DNA from: Herminiimonas sp.
GTDB taxonomy: Bacteria > Pseudomonadota > Gammaproteobacteria > Burkholderiales > Burkholderiaceae
Reading direction: 5' to 3'
DNA: 34,198 nucleotides
NCBI GenBank assembly: GCA_014377155.1
Contig: JACMQD010000136.1
Coordinates: 1 to 34,198 of the forward strand
Made by a program: the position numbers and the translations under genes
Shown: positions 8,865-17,849 of the stretch, piece by piece
Position numbering within the stretch: position 1 is the stretch's first letter
Layout of the letters: each line of letters starts with the position of its first letter
Notes under the pieces: generated by a model
Told to the model about the DNA's origin: nothing
Seen by the model: only the letters and a program-made list of their open reading frames with translations
Databases searched by the model: none

Positions 8865-9314
8865 TTAGAAAGGCGGTGCTTCGAGCGGCAAAGCGACAGT
8901 AACGAAAAAATAAAAAATTTCGCGCCATTTGCTCCGCGTTTCGATCAGTGTTTCTTCCGTAAACATCGTAACTTCATAGTCATAACTAAATCGATTACGG
9001 AAATATCCACGCCGGCTGAGTTTCAAGTGCGACGGCCACGGCTCCCATGCGCAACAGACAAAACGTAGTTCAGGCATATTGGCGGTACGCATGAAAAATT
9101 TTTCTATCTCAGGAGCATGGGCACCCAAGACACGATAGGTAGCAATCAATTTTTCAGTCTGTGCTTCATTGATTTTTTCGCACTTCACAAATTCCAGATG
9201 GTGCGGCTGCTTCTTCAGCAGCTTGAGAAAGTTGTCACACGGCGACTGTGCATGACCGGCACTACCTGTTACAAGAAGCCAAAAAATCAAGATCGCTTCG
9301 AGCAATTTCTTCAA
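8865..9314 (-). CDS. exported DUF4952-type protein
   Basis: The product has 149 residues and starts with TTG at 9312-9314. This start is supported by GAGG about 7 nt upstream and by the signal peptide that follows at once (KKLLEAILIFWLLVTGSAGHAQS, cleavage near residue 22-23). The mature part begins 'PCDNFLKLLKKQPHHLEFVKCEK', then 'KLIATYRVLGAHAPEIEKFF' and 'LRFVCCAWEPWP'. I associate this pattern of Cys and the CCxWE motif with DUF4952 proteins, whose role is unknown. Four cysteines in the mature part could form disulphides in the periplasm. It lies upstream of the CzcE-like gene. The last 15 residues (FFVTVALPLEAPPF) are hydrophobic. Confidence 0.65.
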   Translation of the reverse strand: MKKLLEAILIFWLLVTGSAGHAQSPCDNFLKLLKKQPHHLEFVKCEKINEAQTEKLIATYRVLGAHAPEIEKFFMRTANMPELRFVCCAWEPWPSHLKLSRRGYFRNRFSYDYEVTMFTEETLIETRSKWREIFYFFVTVALPLEAPPF

Positions 9315-9450
9315 ACGTCACCTCGGGTTCAAGTAGCAATTTCTTAAAAACAGGGTTTCAGGCAAGGAGCAGTTGGACGCGTGCAAACGGCTGCGCTGCG
9401 TCAATCATCTACAGATGGAAATGTATTGCAAAGATATGTTATCAAATTTA

Positions 9451-9463
9451 TCACATAATGTGA
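9451..9463. promoter_or_regulatory. perfect 13-bp palindrome, candidate operator
   Basis: TCACAT-A-ATGTGA is a perfect dyad about 137 bp upstream of the DUF4952-type gene. It resembles half of a CRP/FNR or GntR operator in style, but I cannot assign a regulator. Confidence 0.3.
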
Positions 9464-9653
9464 CACCTGGACAGTCGGCTGTTTAAACAGAATAGAACAT
9501 AAATTACGCCAAGGAAATTAACTTGGGCCGGCACTAAATGTTCCGTACAGCTGCATCTCCACCGTGAGCATTCCGCAAGATCGTCCCTGGAAGTTTTTCT
9601 ATCGCTCAACAGCATACTGAGATACAATCTTCGGTTCGGCTAGAAAGTAATAC

Positions 9654-9680
9654 AGCCCGCTTTGATCAGCGGGCTTTTTT
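9654..9680 (+). terminator. orphan rho-independent terminator
   Basis: AGCCCGCT and AGCGGGCT form an 8-bp stem with a 6-nt loop, followed directly by TTTTT on the plus strand. The nearest gene upstream on the plus strand is ssrA, about 7 kb away, so this must end either an unrecognised short RNA or a lost transcript. A -10-like TACAAT lies at 9623-9628. Confidence 0.75.
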
Positions 9681-10208
9681 CATGAGAGAAAATTATTTGG
9701 CAATCTGTCCATGTCACACGTCTTGAGACGGGTACTACACGTCCAGGGAACAAAACAATTTAAAACCAGCAATTGATCCCCAATTACTTACATTGAACTC
9801 AAAAATTTTCCAGCTGGCTATTTTCAGATCATTCACCGGCTTCGTTTCATAGTGCTTTTATGATTTGATAGAAAGTTGCCGCCAATATCAGATGGGAGAA
9901 AATATGATGCGGTTAAAAAACTAGCGCGGTGGTTGCAAACGAACTTGAAAGGTCTTCTGGCAGTCAACTTGTCAGTGGCCTAATTCGTTTCCGCTACAAG
10001 GCACTGTCGGCAGGTATTGCAGTTGCACGACGGTCTTTGCGAATTACATGCGGTAATCACGCTCGACGAGGCTCGGCTCGCTTCACATGGCAGGCGCTTC
10101 TGGACGGCACTCTAACATTACGCTTCATCTGTCCGATCTCAAAGGGTGCGGTGAAGTTATTTATAGAACATGAAAGCAATCAGGGCAGTTCCCGCCTGGT
10201 TTAACGCA

Positions 10209-12674
10209 ATGACAAAACTCTCTAAAACTTTGACCCTCACCACGAAAACCGAACGATCGGCAATGCCAAAGGGCGCCAAGCAACTAGTGGCTGTGTCCTC
10301 CGATGCCGATGTCGTTCAGGCGCCGAGCACGGTGACGGTCGTTAAGAAATCGCGCTCGCGTCTGGTCGCCAGCGTGTCGGGCGAGGCTTCACTGGCGAGC
10401 CGTGAACCCGCCGTGCCAGATGTAGCACCGGTCGTCACGAGTGTGAAGCCGGCAGCCACGGTCAAGAAAGTCGCTGCCAAAGCAGTCGTCAAGCCAGCGC
10501 AGTCCACCCCAGCCGAGGATGCCGCGGCAAACAGCTCGATCGTCATGCCGATCGGCGGCCAGGCTATTACGCAAACATCGGATGCTGCCACACTGGCAGC
10601 TATCGACACGTCCGGCTATCTGCTCCCTTCGACTAAAGTACCCGGCCGCCGCGGGCGCAAACCGTCGGAGTTTCAAGCCGAGCAGGACGAAGTCGCCGTA
10701 CTCAATGCTGTAGAGCGGACCGAACTGAAAGCCGCATCCAAGGCCAAGGATCGCAAGACCAAGGAGAAGGATCTGCTGGCCAAAGGTATGGCCGCCGACA
10801 GCGGCGCCAGCGCCGAAGAACTTGAGCGCGCGCGCCAGAAGATTACGACATTGATCAATTTGGGCAAGCAGCGCGGGTTTTTAACCAATGCCGAAATTAA
10901 CGATAATCTGCCGGAAAATATTACCGAGCCAGAAGCGATTGCAGGTTTGATCGCGACTTTCGGCGACATGGGCATTGCCGTCTATGAGCGCGCGCCGGAT
11001 GCCGAGGCGCTCCTTTTGTCCGATAACGTCGCCACACCGACCACCGACGACGATGCCGAATCGGCCGCGGCGACGGCCTTATTGACGATCGATTCGGACT
11101 TCGGCCGCACTACTGATCCGGTTCGCATGTACATGCGTGAAATGGGTTCGGTCGAGCTGCTCACCCGCGAGGGCGAAATTGAAATCGCTAAACGCATCGA
11201 AGCCGGACTCAAAGACATGATCCACGCGATTTCGGCGTGTCCGACCACTATCGCCGAAATCATCGGCGTGGCCGACAAGATCGCCAGCGATGAAATCTCG
11301 ATCGATGAACTGGTCGACGGCATGGTCGACATGAACGAGCCAGAAAACATGGCCGCAGCCGTTGCAGCAACGACCTCCGATGACGATGAAGACGACGACG
11401 AGGACGAGGACGGCAGCACCGCCGCAGCCGCCGCTGTCACCGTGTCGAACGAGCAGTTACTGCAGCTGAAGAAAAGCTCCCTGGAAAAATTCGCGACTAT
11501 TTCGACGGCATTGACCCGGATGCAAAAGGCCAGCAAGCAGGACGGCTACAACTCGGCCAGTTATCGCGAAGCACAACAGGCCATTTCGCACGAATTATTG
11601 ACGATTCGTTTCACTGCCAAATCGGTGGGCAAATTATGCGACACATTGCGTAAGCAGGTGGCCGATGTGCGTCAGATCGAGAAACAGATCCTGTCGATTG
11701 CGGTCAACAAGTGCGGTATGTCACGCGCGCACTTCGTCGCCCGCTTTCCTGGCAATGAAACCAATCTTGACTGGGCCGATAACGAAGTCGCCGCCGGTCA
11801 CGCGCATAGCGCCACCCTGCGCCGCAATATTCCGGCCGTGAAGGAATTGCAGGAAAAGCTGATCGACATTCAAAACCATGTCGCCTTGCCGCTAAGCGAC
11901 CTGCGCATCATCAACAAGCAGATGGTCGTCGGTGAAATGCGCGCGCGCCAGGCCAAGCGCGAAATGACCGAGGCTAACCTGCGTCTGGTGATCTCGATTG
12001 CCAAGAAATACATCAATCGCGGACTGCAGTTCCTCGATCTGATCCAGGAAGGCAATATCGGTTTGCTCAAAGCGGTGGATAAGTTCGAATACCGTCGCGG
12101 CTATAAATTCTCGACCTACGCGACATGGTGGATTCGCCAGGCGATCACACGTGCGATCGCTGACCAGGCACGCACGATCCGGGTACCGGTGCACATGATC
12201 GAGACCATCAACAAGATCAACCGGATCTCGCGCCAGATCATGCAGGAAACCGGCTCGGAACCCGATTCGGCCACCCTGGCAATCAAGATGGAAATGCCGG
12301 AAAACAAGATCCGCGAAATCATGAAAATTGCCAAGGAGCCGATTTCGATGGAGTCGCCCGTGGGTGACGATGGCGATGCACAACTTGGCGATTTCATCGA
12401 GGACAATCATACCCTGTCGCCTGCAGATGCGGCGGCGTATGCATCGATGCGGCGCGTGGTCAACGATGTACTGGATTCGTTGACGCCACGCGAAGCGAAG
12501 GTGTTGCGTATGCGCTACGGCCTTGAAACCACCAGCGACCATACGCTCGAAGAGGTCGGCAAGCAGTTCGATGTCACGCGCGAGCGGATTCGCCAGATCG
12601 AAGCCAAGGCGATGACCAAGCTGCGTCATCCATCGCGCTCGGAGCAGCTGAAGACGTTCCTGCACGGGGACTAA
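10209..12674 (+). CDS. rpoD: RNA polymerase primary sigma factor RpoD (sigma-70)
   Basis: The product has 821 residues from the ATG at 10209, chosen by resemblance to other sigma factors with 'MTK..KT' starts; the frame is open from 10170 and no start has a clear ribosome site. Residues 1-200 are a Lys/Ala/Thr-rich low-complexity extension. Region 1.1 follows ('[22 protein letters not shown]', about 213-235), then region 1.2 ('[21 protein letters not shown]', about 302). A long non-conserved region has an acidic run near residue 392 ([11 protein letters not shown]). Region 2 begins '[15 protein letters not shown]' near 586 and includes the -10 reader '[15 protein letters not shown]'. Region 4.2 ends the protein with '[23 protein letters not shown]' (near 777). 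All elements of a housekeeping sigma factor are intact. The usual upstream neighbour dnaG is missing. Confidence 0.95.
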   Translation: MTKLSKTLTLTTKTERSAMPKGAKQLVAVSSDADVVQAPSTVTVVKKSRSRLVASVSGEASLASREPAVPDVAPVVTSVKPAATVKKVAAKAVVKPAQSTPAEDAAANSSIVMPIGGQAITQTSDAATLAAIDTSGYLLPSTKVPGRRGRKPSEFQAEQDEVAVLNAVERTELKAASKAKDRKTKEKDLLAKGMAADSGASAEELERARQKITTLINLGKQRGFLTNAEINDNLPENITEPEAIAGLIATFGDMGIAVYERAPDAEALLLSDNVATPTTDDDAESAAATALLTIDSDFGRTTDPVRMYMREMGSVELLTREGEIEIAKRIEAGLKDMIHAISACPTTIAEIIGVADKIASDEISIDELVDGMVDMNEPENMAAAVAATTSDDDEDDDEDEDGSTAAAAAVTVSNEQLLQLKKSSLEKFATISTALTRMQKASKQDGYNSASYREAQQAISHELLTIRFTAKSVGKLCDTLRKQVADVRQIEKQILSIAVNKCGMSRAHFVARFPGNETNLDWADNEVAAGHAHSATLRRNIPAVKELQEKLIDIQNHVALPLSDLRIINKQMVVGEMRARQAKREMTEANLRLVISIAKKYINRGLQFLDLIQEGNIGLLKAVDKFEYRRGYKFSTYATWWIRQAITRAIADQARTIRVPVHMIETINKINRISRQIMQETGSEPDSATLAIKMEMPENKIREIMKIAKEPISMESPVGDDGDAQLGDFIEDNHTLSPADAAAYASMRRVVNDVLDSLTPREAKVLRMRYGLETTSDHTLEEVGKQFDVTRERIRQIEAKAMTKLRHPSRSEQLKTFLHGD

Positions 12675-12690
12675 GCCGGCAGCACCAATG

Positions 12691-12725
12691 AAAAAGCGCG
12701 CAAGCTCAGGCTTGCGCGCTTTTTT
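12691..12725. terminator. bidirectional terminator between rpoD and cphA
   Basis: AAAAAGCGCGCAAGC pairs with GCTTGCGCGCTTTTT across a TCAG loop, giving a 15-bp stem with A and T tracts on the two sides. It should terminate rpoD on the plus strand and cphA on the minus strand. Confidence 0.93.
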
Positions 12726-12746
12726 TATGGCTTCGGCATGGCGAGC

Positions 12747-15314
12747 CTATTCGGCAATTCGTTGCGCAATGTGCGCCAGTGCCTCTTCGACCTGATCGAC
12801 CAGTATCAGACACAGATCGCCTTCTTCCAGGCTGTTCAACGCGCTATCGATGGCGACGAACTCGCCGTAAAATTCATGGATCGATGTGGTACGGCTGGCG
12901 TGTGCCAGACCTTCTCGCAATAACGCCAGCACCTCGCCATCCGCGCGCCCGCGCTGGCACTGATCTTCGTACAGGATGACCGTGTCGAATGCGTTGCCCA
13001 GGAGCGCAGTCTGACGCCGCAGGTCGTCATCGCGGCGGTCGCCGGCACCGCTAATGACGACACTGCGGCGCCGTGCTTGCATGCTGTCGACGGCGCGCAC
13101 CAGGGCGCTAATGGCGTCCGGATTGTGACCGTAATCGGCAATCACCGTTGCGCCTTTATGCGCGAAGATATTGAAGCGCCCCGGCACGCTGCTGGCGTCG
13201 GTGAGAAAGCTGCCCAAGCCCTCGAGGATCAGTTGCCATTCCAGGCCCAAGGCCCACGCAGCGCCGATGGCCGCCATTGCGTTTTCGACCTGAAAGCCGA
13301 CGGTGCCGTCGCGGGTCATCGGGATCGCAGACAGCTCGATGCGCTGCACTGTCTTGCCTTCGGAGGCAACGATCGCACTGCGATCGCGGAAGATGACGCG
13401 CCGTCCCTGCGCACGGTGCGTCGCCAGCACCGGATGATGGCTGTCCATCGCAAAATACGTGACCGAACCGGGACAGGCCGAGGCCATGTTGGCCACCATC
13501 GGATCGGCAGCATTAAGCACTGCCACGCCATGCGGGGCGACATTCTGGACGATTACGCGCTTGACCACGGCCAGGTCTTCCACGGTGCTGATGAAGCTCA
13601 GTCCCAAATGGTCGCCCATGCCGATGTTGGTAACCACCGCCACATTGCAACGATCGAAGCCGAGCCCTTCGCGCAGGACGCCGCCGCGCGCGGTTTCCAG
13701 GACCGCCGCATCGACATCGGGATGCAGCAATACATTGCGCGCACTGCGCGGGCCACTGCAATCGCCGGTATCGATGCGTCGTCCCTGGACGTAGACGCCA
13801 TCGGTACCGGTCATGCCGACCCGATACCGGGCGGTCGCGAGTATATGACTGATCAGGCGTACGGTAGTGGTCTTGCCGTTGGTTCCTGCCACTGCCACTA
13901 CCGGGATACGGCCATCGTCACGGTCGGCGAACATGCTCGAAATAATTGCCTCGCCAACCGGCCGCCCTTTGCCGAACGATGGCTGTAAATGCATGCGCAA
14001 GCCTGGTGCGGCATTGACTTCGACAATGCCGCCACCCTGCTCTTCGAGCGGCCTGAGTACGCTGTCACAGACGATATCGACGCCGCATATGTCGAGGCCG
14101 ACCATGTGCGCCGCCTCGATCGCGCGCGCCGCCATGTCAGGATGGACGTCATCGGTTACGTCGGTTGCCGTGCCGCCAGTGCTGAGATTGGCATTGTTGC
14201 GCAACACGACATGCACGCCTTTCTTTGGCACGCTATCGATCGTATAGCCCTGCTTGACGATCGTCGCCAGCGCAATATGATCGAGTCTGATTTTTGTCAG
14301 AGACGTGGCGTGACCATCACCGCGTAGCGGATCACGATTGACGTGTTCGATCAGTTCGGCAATGCTGCGTCGGCCATCGCCGATGACTTGCGGCGGCGCC
14401 CTGCGCGCTGCGGCGACCAGTTGGTTTCCGACTACCAGAAAACGGAAATCGTGGCCGTGCAGGTAACGCTCGACAATCACGTCGGAACAGATTTCACTGG
14501 CGACAGCAAACGCCGCCATGACTTCGTCACGCGTTCTGATATTGACGGCGACACCCTTGCCCTGGTTGCCATCGCGCGGCTTGACGACGACTGCTTCGCC
14601 GATTTCACACGCCACCGCCCAGGCATCGTCGGCGTCCGATACCGAGCGGCCCTGCGGCACCGGCACGCCGGCGGCGCCGAGCAGCAACTTGGTCAGCTCC
14701 TTGTCTTGCGCGATCGACTCGGCGATGGCACTGGTATGTCCGGTTTCGGCCGCCTGGATGCGGCGTTGCTTGCTGCCCCAGCCAAGTTGTACCATGCTGC
14801 CTTCGGTCAGGCGACGAAACGGAATGCCACGGGCGACTGCCGCCTGCACGATCGACCCGGTGCTGGGTCCGAGCCGAATGTCTTCATCGAGCTCGCGCAG
14901 GCGTGACAGGGCATCGGCCAGATCGAATTGGGTATCGTCGACAGCGGCGCGGCACAGTTGTTGCGCTAATTCAAATGCCAGACGGCCTACTGCTTCCTCG
15001 CTGTATTCCACGACCACCTGATAGATGCCGGACTCAACGGTCTGGATGGTGCGACTGAAGGTAACAGGGCATCCAGCATGCGCCTGCAATCCCAACGTCG
15101 CGAATTCGAGCATATGCGCCATGCAAAAACGATGGTCGGCGGCAGCTGGCTCCAGAAATTCTATTTCAGGAAAACGTGCATGCAGCCGCGCGTCGAAATC
15201 GGGTATGGAAGCGATGGCCTGCTCTGCTTCGCTACACGAAACAATCGCCTCCAGTGAGGTATGCCGGCTCCACAGATTGGGACCGCGCAACGCGCGAATT
15301 CGCGAAATTTCCAT
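12747..15314 (-). CDS. cphA: cyanophycin synthetase
   Basis: The product has 855 residues, the usual family length; AAGGA 8 nt before the ATG supports the start. CphA polymerises aspartate into a backbone and adds arginine to each side chain, using one ATP per bond. An N-terminal domain (about 1-160) precedes an ATP-grasp domain (about 200-460; 'VVVKPRDGNQGKGVAVN', 'GIVEVNAAPGLRMHL'), which joins Asp to the backbone. A Mur-ligase-like domain follows, with the P-loop GTNGKTTT at 477-484 and 'ARGGVLREGLGFDRCNVAVVTNI'; this domain adds Arg. The C-terminal lid domain is complete ('GRFNIFAHKGATVIADYGHNPDAI'). It acts in the cytoplasm and makes insoluble nitrogen-storage granules. It lies 110 bp downstream of cphA' on the same strand and probably shares its transcript. 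No cyanophycinase gene is in the window. Confidence 0.96.
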   Translation of the reverse strand: MEISRIRALRGPNLWSRHTSLEAIVSCSEAEQAIASIPDFDARLHARFPEIEFLEPAAADHRFCMAHMLEFATLGLQAHAGCPVTFSRTIQTVESGIYQVVVEYSEEAVGRLAFELAQQLCRAAVDDTQFDLADALSRLRELDEDIRLGPSTGSIVQAAVARGIPFRRLTEGSMVQLGWGSKQRRIQAAETGHTSAIAESIAQDKELTKLLLGAAGVPVPQGRSVSDADDAWAVACEIGEAVVVKPRDGNQGKGVAVNIRTRDEVMAAFAVASEICSDVIVERYLHGHDFRFLVVGNQLVAAARRAPPQVIGDGRRSIAELIEHVNRDPLRGDGHATSLTKIRLDHIALATIVKQGYTIDSVPKKGVHVVLRNNANLSTGGTATDVTDDVHPDMAARAIEAAHMVGLDICGVDIVCDSVLRPLEEQGGGIVEVNAAPGLRMHLQPSFGKGRPVGEAIISSMFADRDDGRIPVVAVAGTNGKTTTVRLISHILATARYRVGMTGTDGVYVQGRRIDTGDCSGPRSARNVLLHPDVDAAVLETARGGVLREGLGFDRCNVAVVTNIGMGDHLGLSFISTVEDLAVVKRVIVQNVAPHGVAVLNAADPMVANMASACPGSVTYFAMDSHHPVLATHRAQGRRVIFRDRSAIVASEGKTVQRIELSAIPMTRDGTVGFQVENAMAAIGAAWALGLEWQLILEGLGSFLTDASSVPGRFNIFAHKGATVIADYGHNPDAISALVRAVDSMQARRRSVVISGAGDRRDDDLRRQTALLGNAFDTVILYEDQCQRGRADGEVLALLREGLAHASRTTSIHEFYGEFVAIDSALNSLEEGDLCLILVDQVEEALAHIAQRIAE

Positions 15315-15424
15315 TCAATGTTCCTTGTGGTACGGTGGATCGCCAGTGACAATGCGTTGAAACAGCCGTACGGTGTGCACTGGCACGTCATCGACGAGAC
15401 CAGTCCGGTTTAAAGCGCCTCGTG

Positions 15425-17608
15425 TCAGATGGCCGTCAGGCTGCTGGCGTCATAGTCGAAGGTTTCGATGCCGGCGCCGATCAAGTCGGGGGCGATGTCA
15501 AGTGCCCACGCAGCCGCCGCCGCGGCCAGGATGCTTGCCGTGACAGGCCGGCGTGCATGTGCATCAACGGCAGGGACATTGGCCAGTTCGGGTATCAGAA
15601 TTTCCACATCGCCTTCAGCGAGGACGATATTTCCATCACGAATAAAGACGATGCGTTTGCCGGCGGCTCGGTGCATGGCCATGGTCGAAATGTCGGCAGT
15701 GTGCGCATAAAAAATGACACTACCGTCGCACAGGTTTGCCAGATCCGCTACGCGTTCGTCGGCTGCATTGAGTACCGCGACGCCGTCAGGCAAGACGATG
15801 TCGACTTGCGTACGCACCACGTTCTTCAACTGATCCGCATTGTCCACATGGAGTTCCCGCAAGCTCGCCGCCGGATCTATGTTGGTGACGATACCGACTT
15901 GACAGCGGTCGTACGCCAGTCCTTCGGAAAGGATGTTGCGGGGACCGTTTTCGATCACTGCCGCGGTGACCGACCGGTTGATCAAAACGCGTTGCGCAGA
16001 GTGCCAGTTAGCGCAGTCGCTGCGCTCGACCCGGCGCTCCTGCAAATACAGTCCACCGGCACAGGCCAAGCCGACATAGCCGCCTTGCAGATGCAGCAAT
16101 CGCGCCACCAGTCGCGCCACTATCGATGTGCCAGTGCTACCTGTAACGCCGACGATAGGAATACGGCCGCTTTCGGCTTCGGGAAACAGGTGATCGACAA
16201 TGGCGCGACCGACAGGACGTGCCGGGCCATCAGCCGGTTTCAAGTGCATCAATAAACCAGGACCGGCATTGACTTCGACAATTGCACCGCCCTGCTCGGC
16301 CAGCGGACGCGAAATGTCTTCGGCCACCAGATCGACTCCGGCAATATCCAGATCGAGGATGCGCGCAGCCAATGAAGCAATCGCCGCGACTTCGGGATGC
16401 ACCAGATCCGTTACATCGAAGGCGACATTGCCATTACGCTGGATCAGGACGTGCTTACCTTGCGGCGCAACCGCATCCGGCGAAAACCCTTGTCGCTCCA
16501 GCTCCAGTTTGACCGCAGGATCGTCGTCGACCCGCACCAGGTTAAGTGGAAATTTTTCGGTAGTGCCGCGGCGCGGATCGGTATTGATCTGACTGTCGAT
16601 CAGCTCGACGATGGTCGATTTGCCGTCGCCGATGACAGATGCTGCCTCGCCGCGCGCGGCGGCGACGAAACACCCACCTACCACCAGCAAGCGATGCTCG
16701 TTGCCGCGCACGAATCGTTCGGCGATCACGTCGCTGCCTTCGACGACTGCCAGCCGATACGCAGCAGTGATTTCTTCGAGGGTGGAAAGATCGATCGATA
16801 CGCCGCGACCATGGTTGCCGTCCGATGGCTTGATCACAATAGGTGTGCCGATTTCTTCGGCAGCTTCCCATGCATCTTCTTCGCTGGAGACCAGGCGTCC
16901 TTCCGGGACAGGTACGCCGCATGACCGCAGCAGACTTTTGGTCAAATCCTTGTCACTCGAAATACTTTCGGCAATGGCGCTGGTCTGGTCTGTTTCGGCC
17001 GTCCAGATGCGGCGCTGGTTTGCACCATAGCCAAGCTGTACCAAGTTGCCGTCATTAAGCCGCAGCGAAGGAATACGGCGCTCGGTTGCCGCATCGACGA
17101 TGCAGGCAGTACTGGGGCCCAGGCTTTCCGACTCGAGCAGATCACGCAACCCGGCGACGGCGGCGTCGACATCGAAGACGACATTCTCGATTGCCGCCAT
17201 CACGAGGTCACGCGCTGCGATCAGGGCAGCACGGCTGACCTTTTCATAACGCGCACGCACCACCAGCTTGTACAGGCCGCGGGTGGAGGTTTCGCGCGCC
17301 TTGCCGAATCCGCTTTGCATACCGGCCAGGTTCTGCAATTCGATCATCACGTGTTCCATGATGTGCGCGGGCCAGGTACCCTCTTTCAGACGCAGCAAAA
17401 AACCGCCGCGCTCGCCGATACCGCATCGATGTTCTACCAGCGCCGGCAGCCATGCCACCAGGCGCTCATAGAATCCGGGAATGGTATTGGAAGGACAGTC
17501 TTCGAGCTCACCGATGTCGACCCACGCCTCGAGCACCGGACGATAAGTCCAAATGTTCGGCCCGCGCAGGGAGAGTACATTGACGATATCAATGTTTTTC
17601 TTGTTCAT
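15425..17608 (-). CDS. cphA': second cyanophycin synthetase-like protein CphA' with degenerate Mur P-loop
   Basis: The product has 727 residues, about 130 shorter than its neighbour CphA. The N-terminal and ATP-grasp domains are well kept ('LSLRGPNIWTYRPVLEAWVD' near the start; 'IVIKPSDGNHGRGVS'; 'GAIVEVNAGPGLLMHLKP'). The Mur-like domain begins, but its P-loop reads GVTGSTGTS at 487-495, lacking the Lys of GxxGKT. The protein stops soon after, with no C-terminal lid domain. The second ATPase should therefore be dead, while the ATP-grasp half may still work. Many betaproteobacteria carry such a cphA' next to cphA; CphA2-type enzymes of cyanobacteria, also reduced, polymerise beta-Asp-Arg dipeptides. 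Whether this one does so is inference. No good ribosome site precedes the ATG at 17608. Confidence 0.92.
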   Translation of the reverse strand: MNKKNIDIVNVLSLRGPNIWTYRPVLEAWVDIGELEDCPSNTIPGFYERLVAWLPALVEHRCGIGERGGFLLRLKEGTWPAHIMEHVMIELQNLAGMQSGFGKARETSTRGLYKLVVRARYEKVSRAALIAARDLVMAAIENVVFDVDAAVAGLRDLLESESLGPSTACIVDAATERRIPSLRLNDGNLVQLGYGANQRRIWTAETDQTSAIAESISSDKDLTKSLLRSCGVPVPEGRLVSSEEDAWEAAEEIGTPIVIKPSDGNHGRGVSIDLSTLEEITAAYRLAVVEGSDVIAERFVRGNEHRLLVVGGCFVAAARGEAASVIGDGKSTIVELIDSQINTDPRRGTTEKFPLNLVRVDDDPAVKLELERQGFSPDAVAPQGKHVLIQRNGNVAFDVTDLVHPEVAAIASLAARILDLDIAGVDLVAEDISRPLAEQGGAIVEVNAGPGLLMHLKPADGPARPVGRAIVDHLFPEAESGRIPIVGVTGSTGTSIVARLVARLLHLQGGYVGLACAGGLYLQERRVERSDCANWHSAQRVLINRSVTAAVIENGPRNILSEGLAYDRCQVGIVTNIDPAASLRELHVDNADQLKNVVRTQVDIVLPDGVAVLNAADERVADLANLCDGSVIFYAHTADISTMAMHRAAGKRIVFIRDGNIVLAEGDVEILIPELANVPAVDAHARRPVTASILAAAAAAWALDIAPDLIGAGIETFDYDASSLTAI

Positions 17609-17649
17609 GTATAAATATTGTCGCAGTTGAATCAGACAGTGGTCGAAAA

Positions 17650-17667
17650 TGACAGCTAATCATGTCA
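17650..17667. promoter_or_regulatory. dyad in the divergent cphA'/ABC transporter region
   Basis: TGACA and TGTCA are arranged as an inverted repeat with 8 bp between. It lies 42 bp upstream of the cphA' start and about 180 bp upstream of the ABC gene, so one regulator could control both sides. No protein is assigned. Confidence 0.3.
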
Positions 17668-17849
17668 CATGTAACGCTTGAGACATTGGTTGGTTTACCT
17701 CGAACTCTGTAATATTTTCTTGCGGAATGCAAGAGCCATGAACAACGATATGTCGTTTGGGTATACTTCGTCTCAACCGTGCCGCAAAATTATCTGCTGC
17801 GCACCAATTTCATGAATTTTTACAATCACGGAACAGCGCCGCTGCGTCA

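Larger units (their letters stand above)
9315..10208. other. 894-bp intergenic region upstream of rpoD
   Basis: It contains the palindrome at 9451, an orphan terminator at 9654-9680 and the rpoD leader. An open frame at 9929-10204 is not convincing. No dnaG, rpsU or tRNA gene is present. No clear sigma-70 promoter for rpoD was found in the last 300 bp. Confidence 0.5.

Noticed and set aside
9540..9580. CTCCACC near 9556 as a possible second copy of the ssrA 3' end
   Set aside because: Only 7 bp match, too short for an attachment-site duplication.
12747..17608. Long plus-strand frames opposite the two cyanophycin synthetase genes
   Set aside because: They are antisense shadows of GC-rich coding sequence with no family resemblance.
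17757..17849. TTG-initiated extension of the ABC transporter
   Set aside because: The extra 31 residues look like translated intergenic DNA, and TTG here has no ribosome site.
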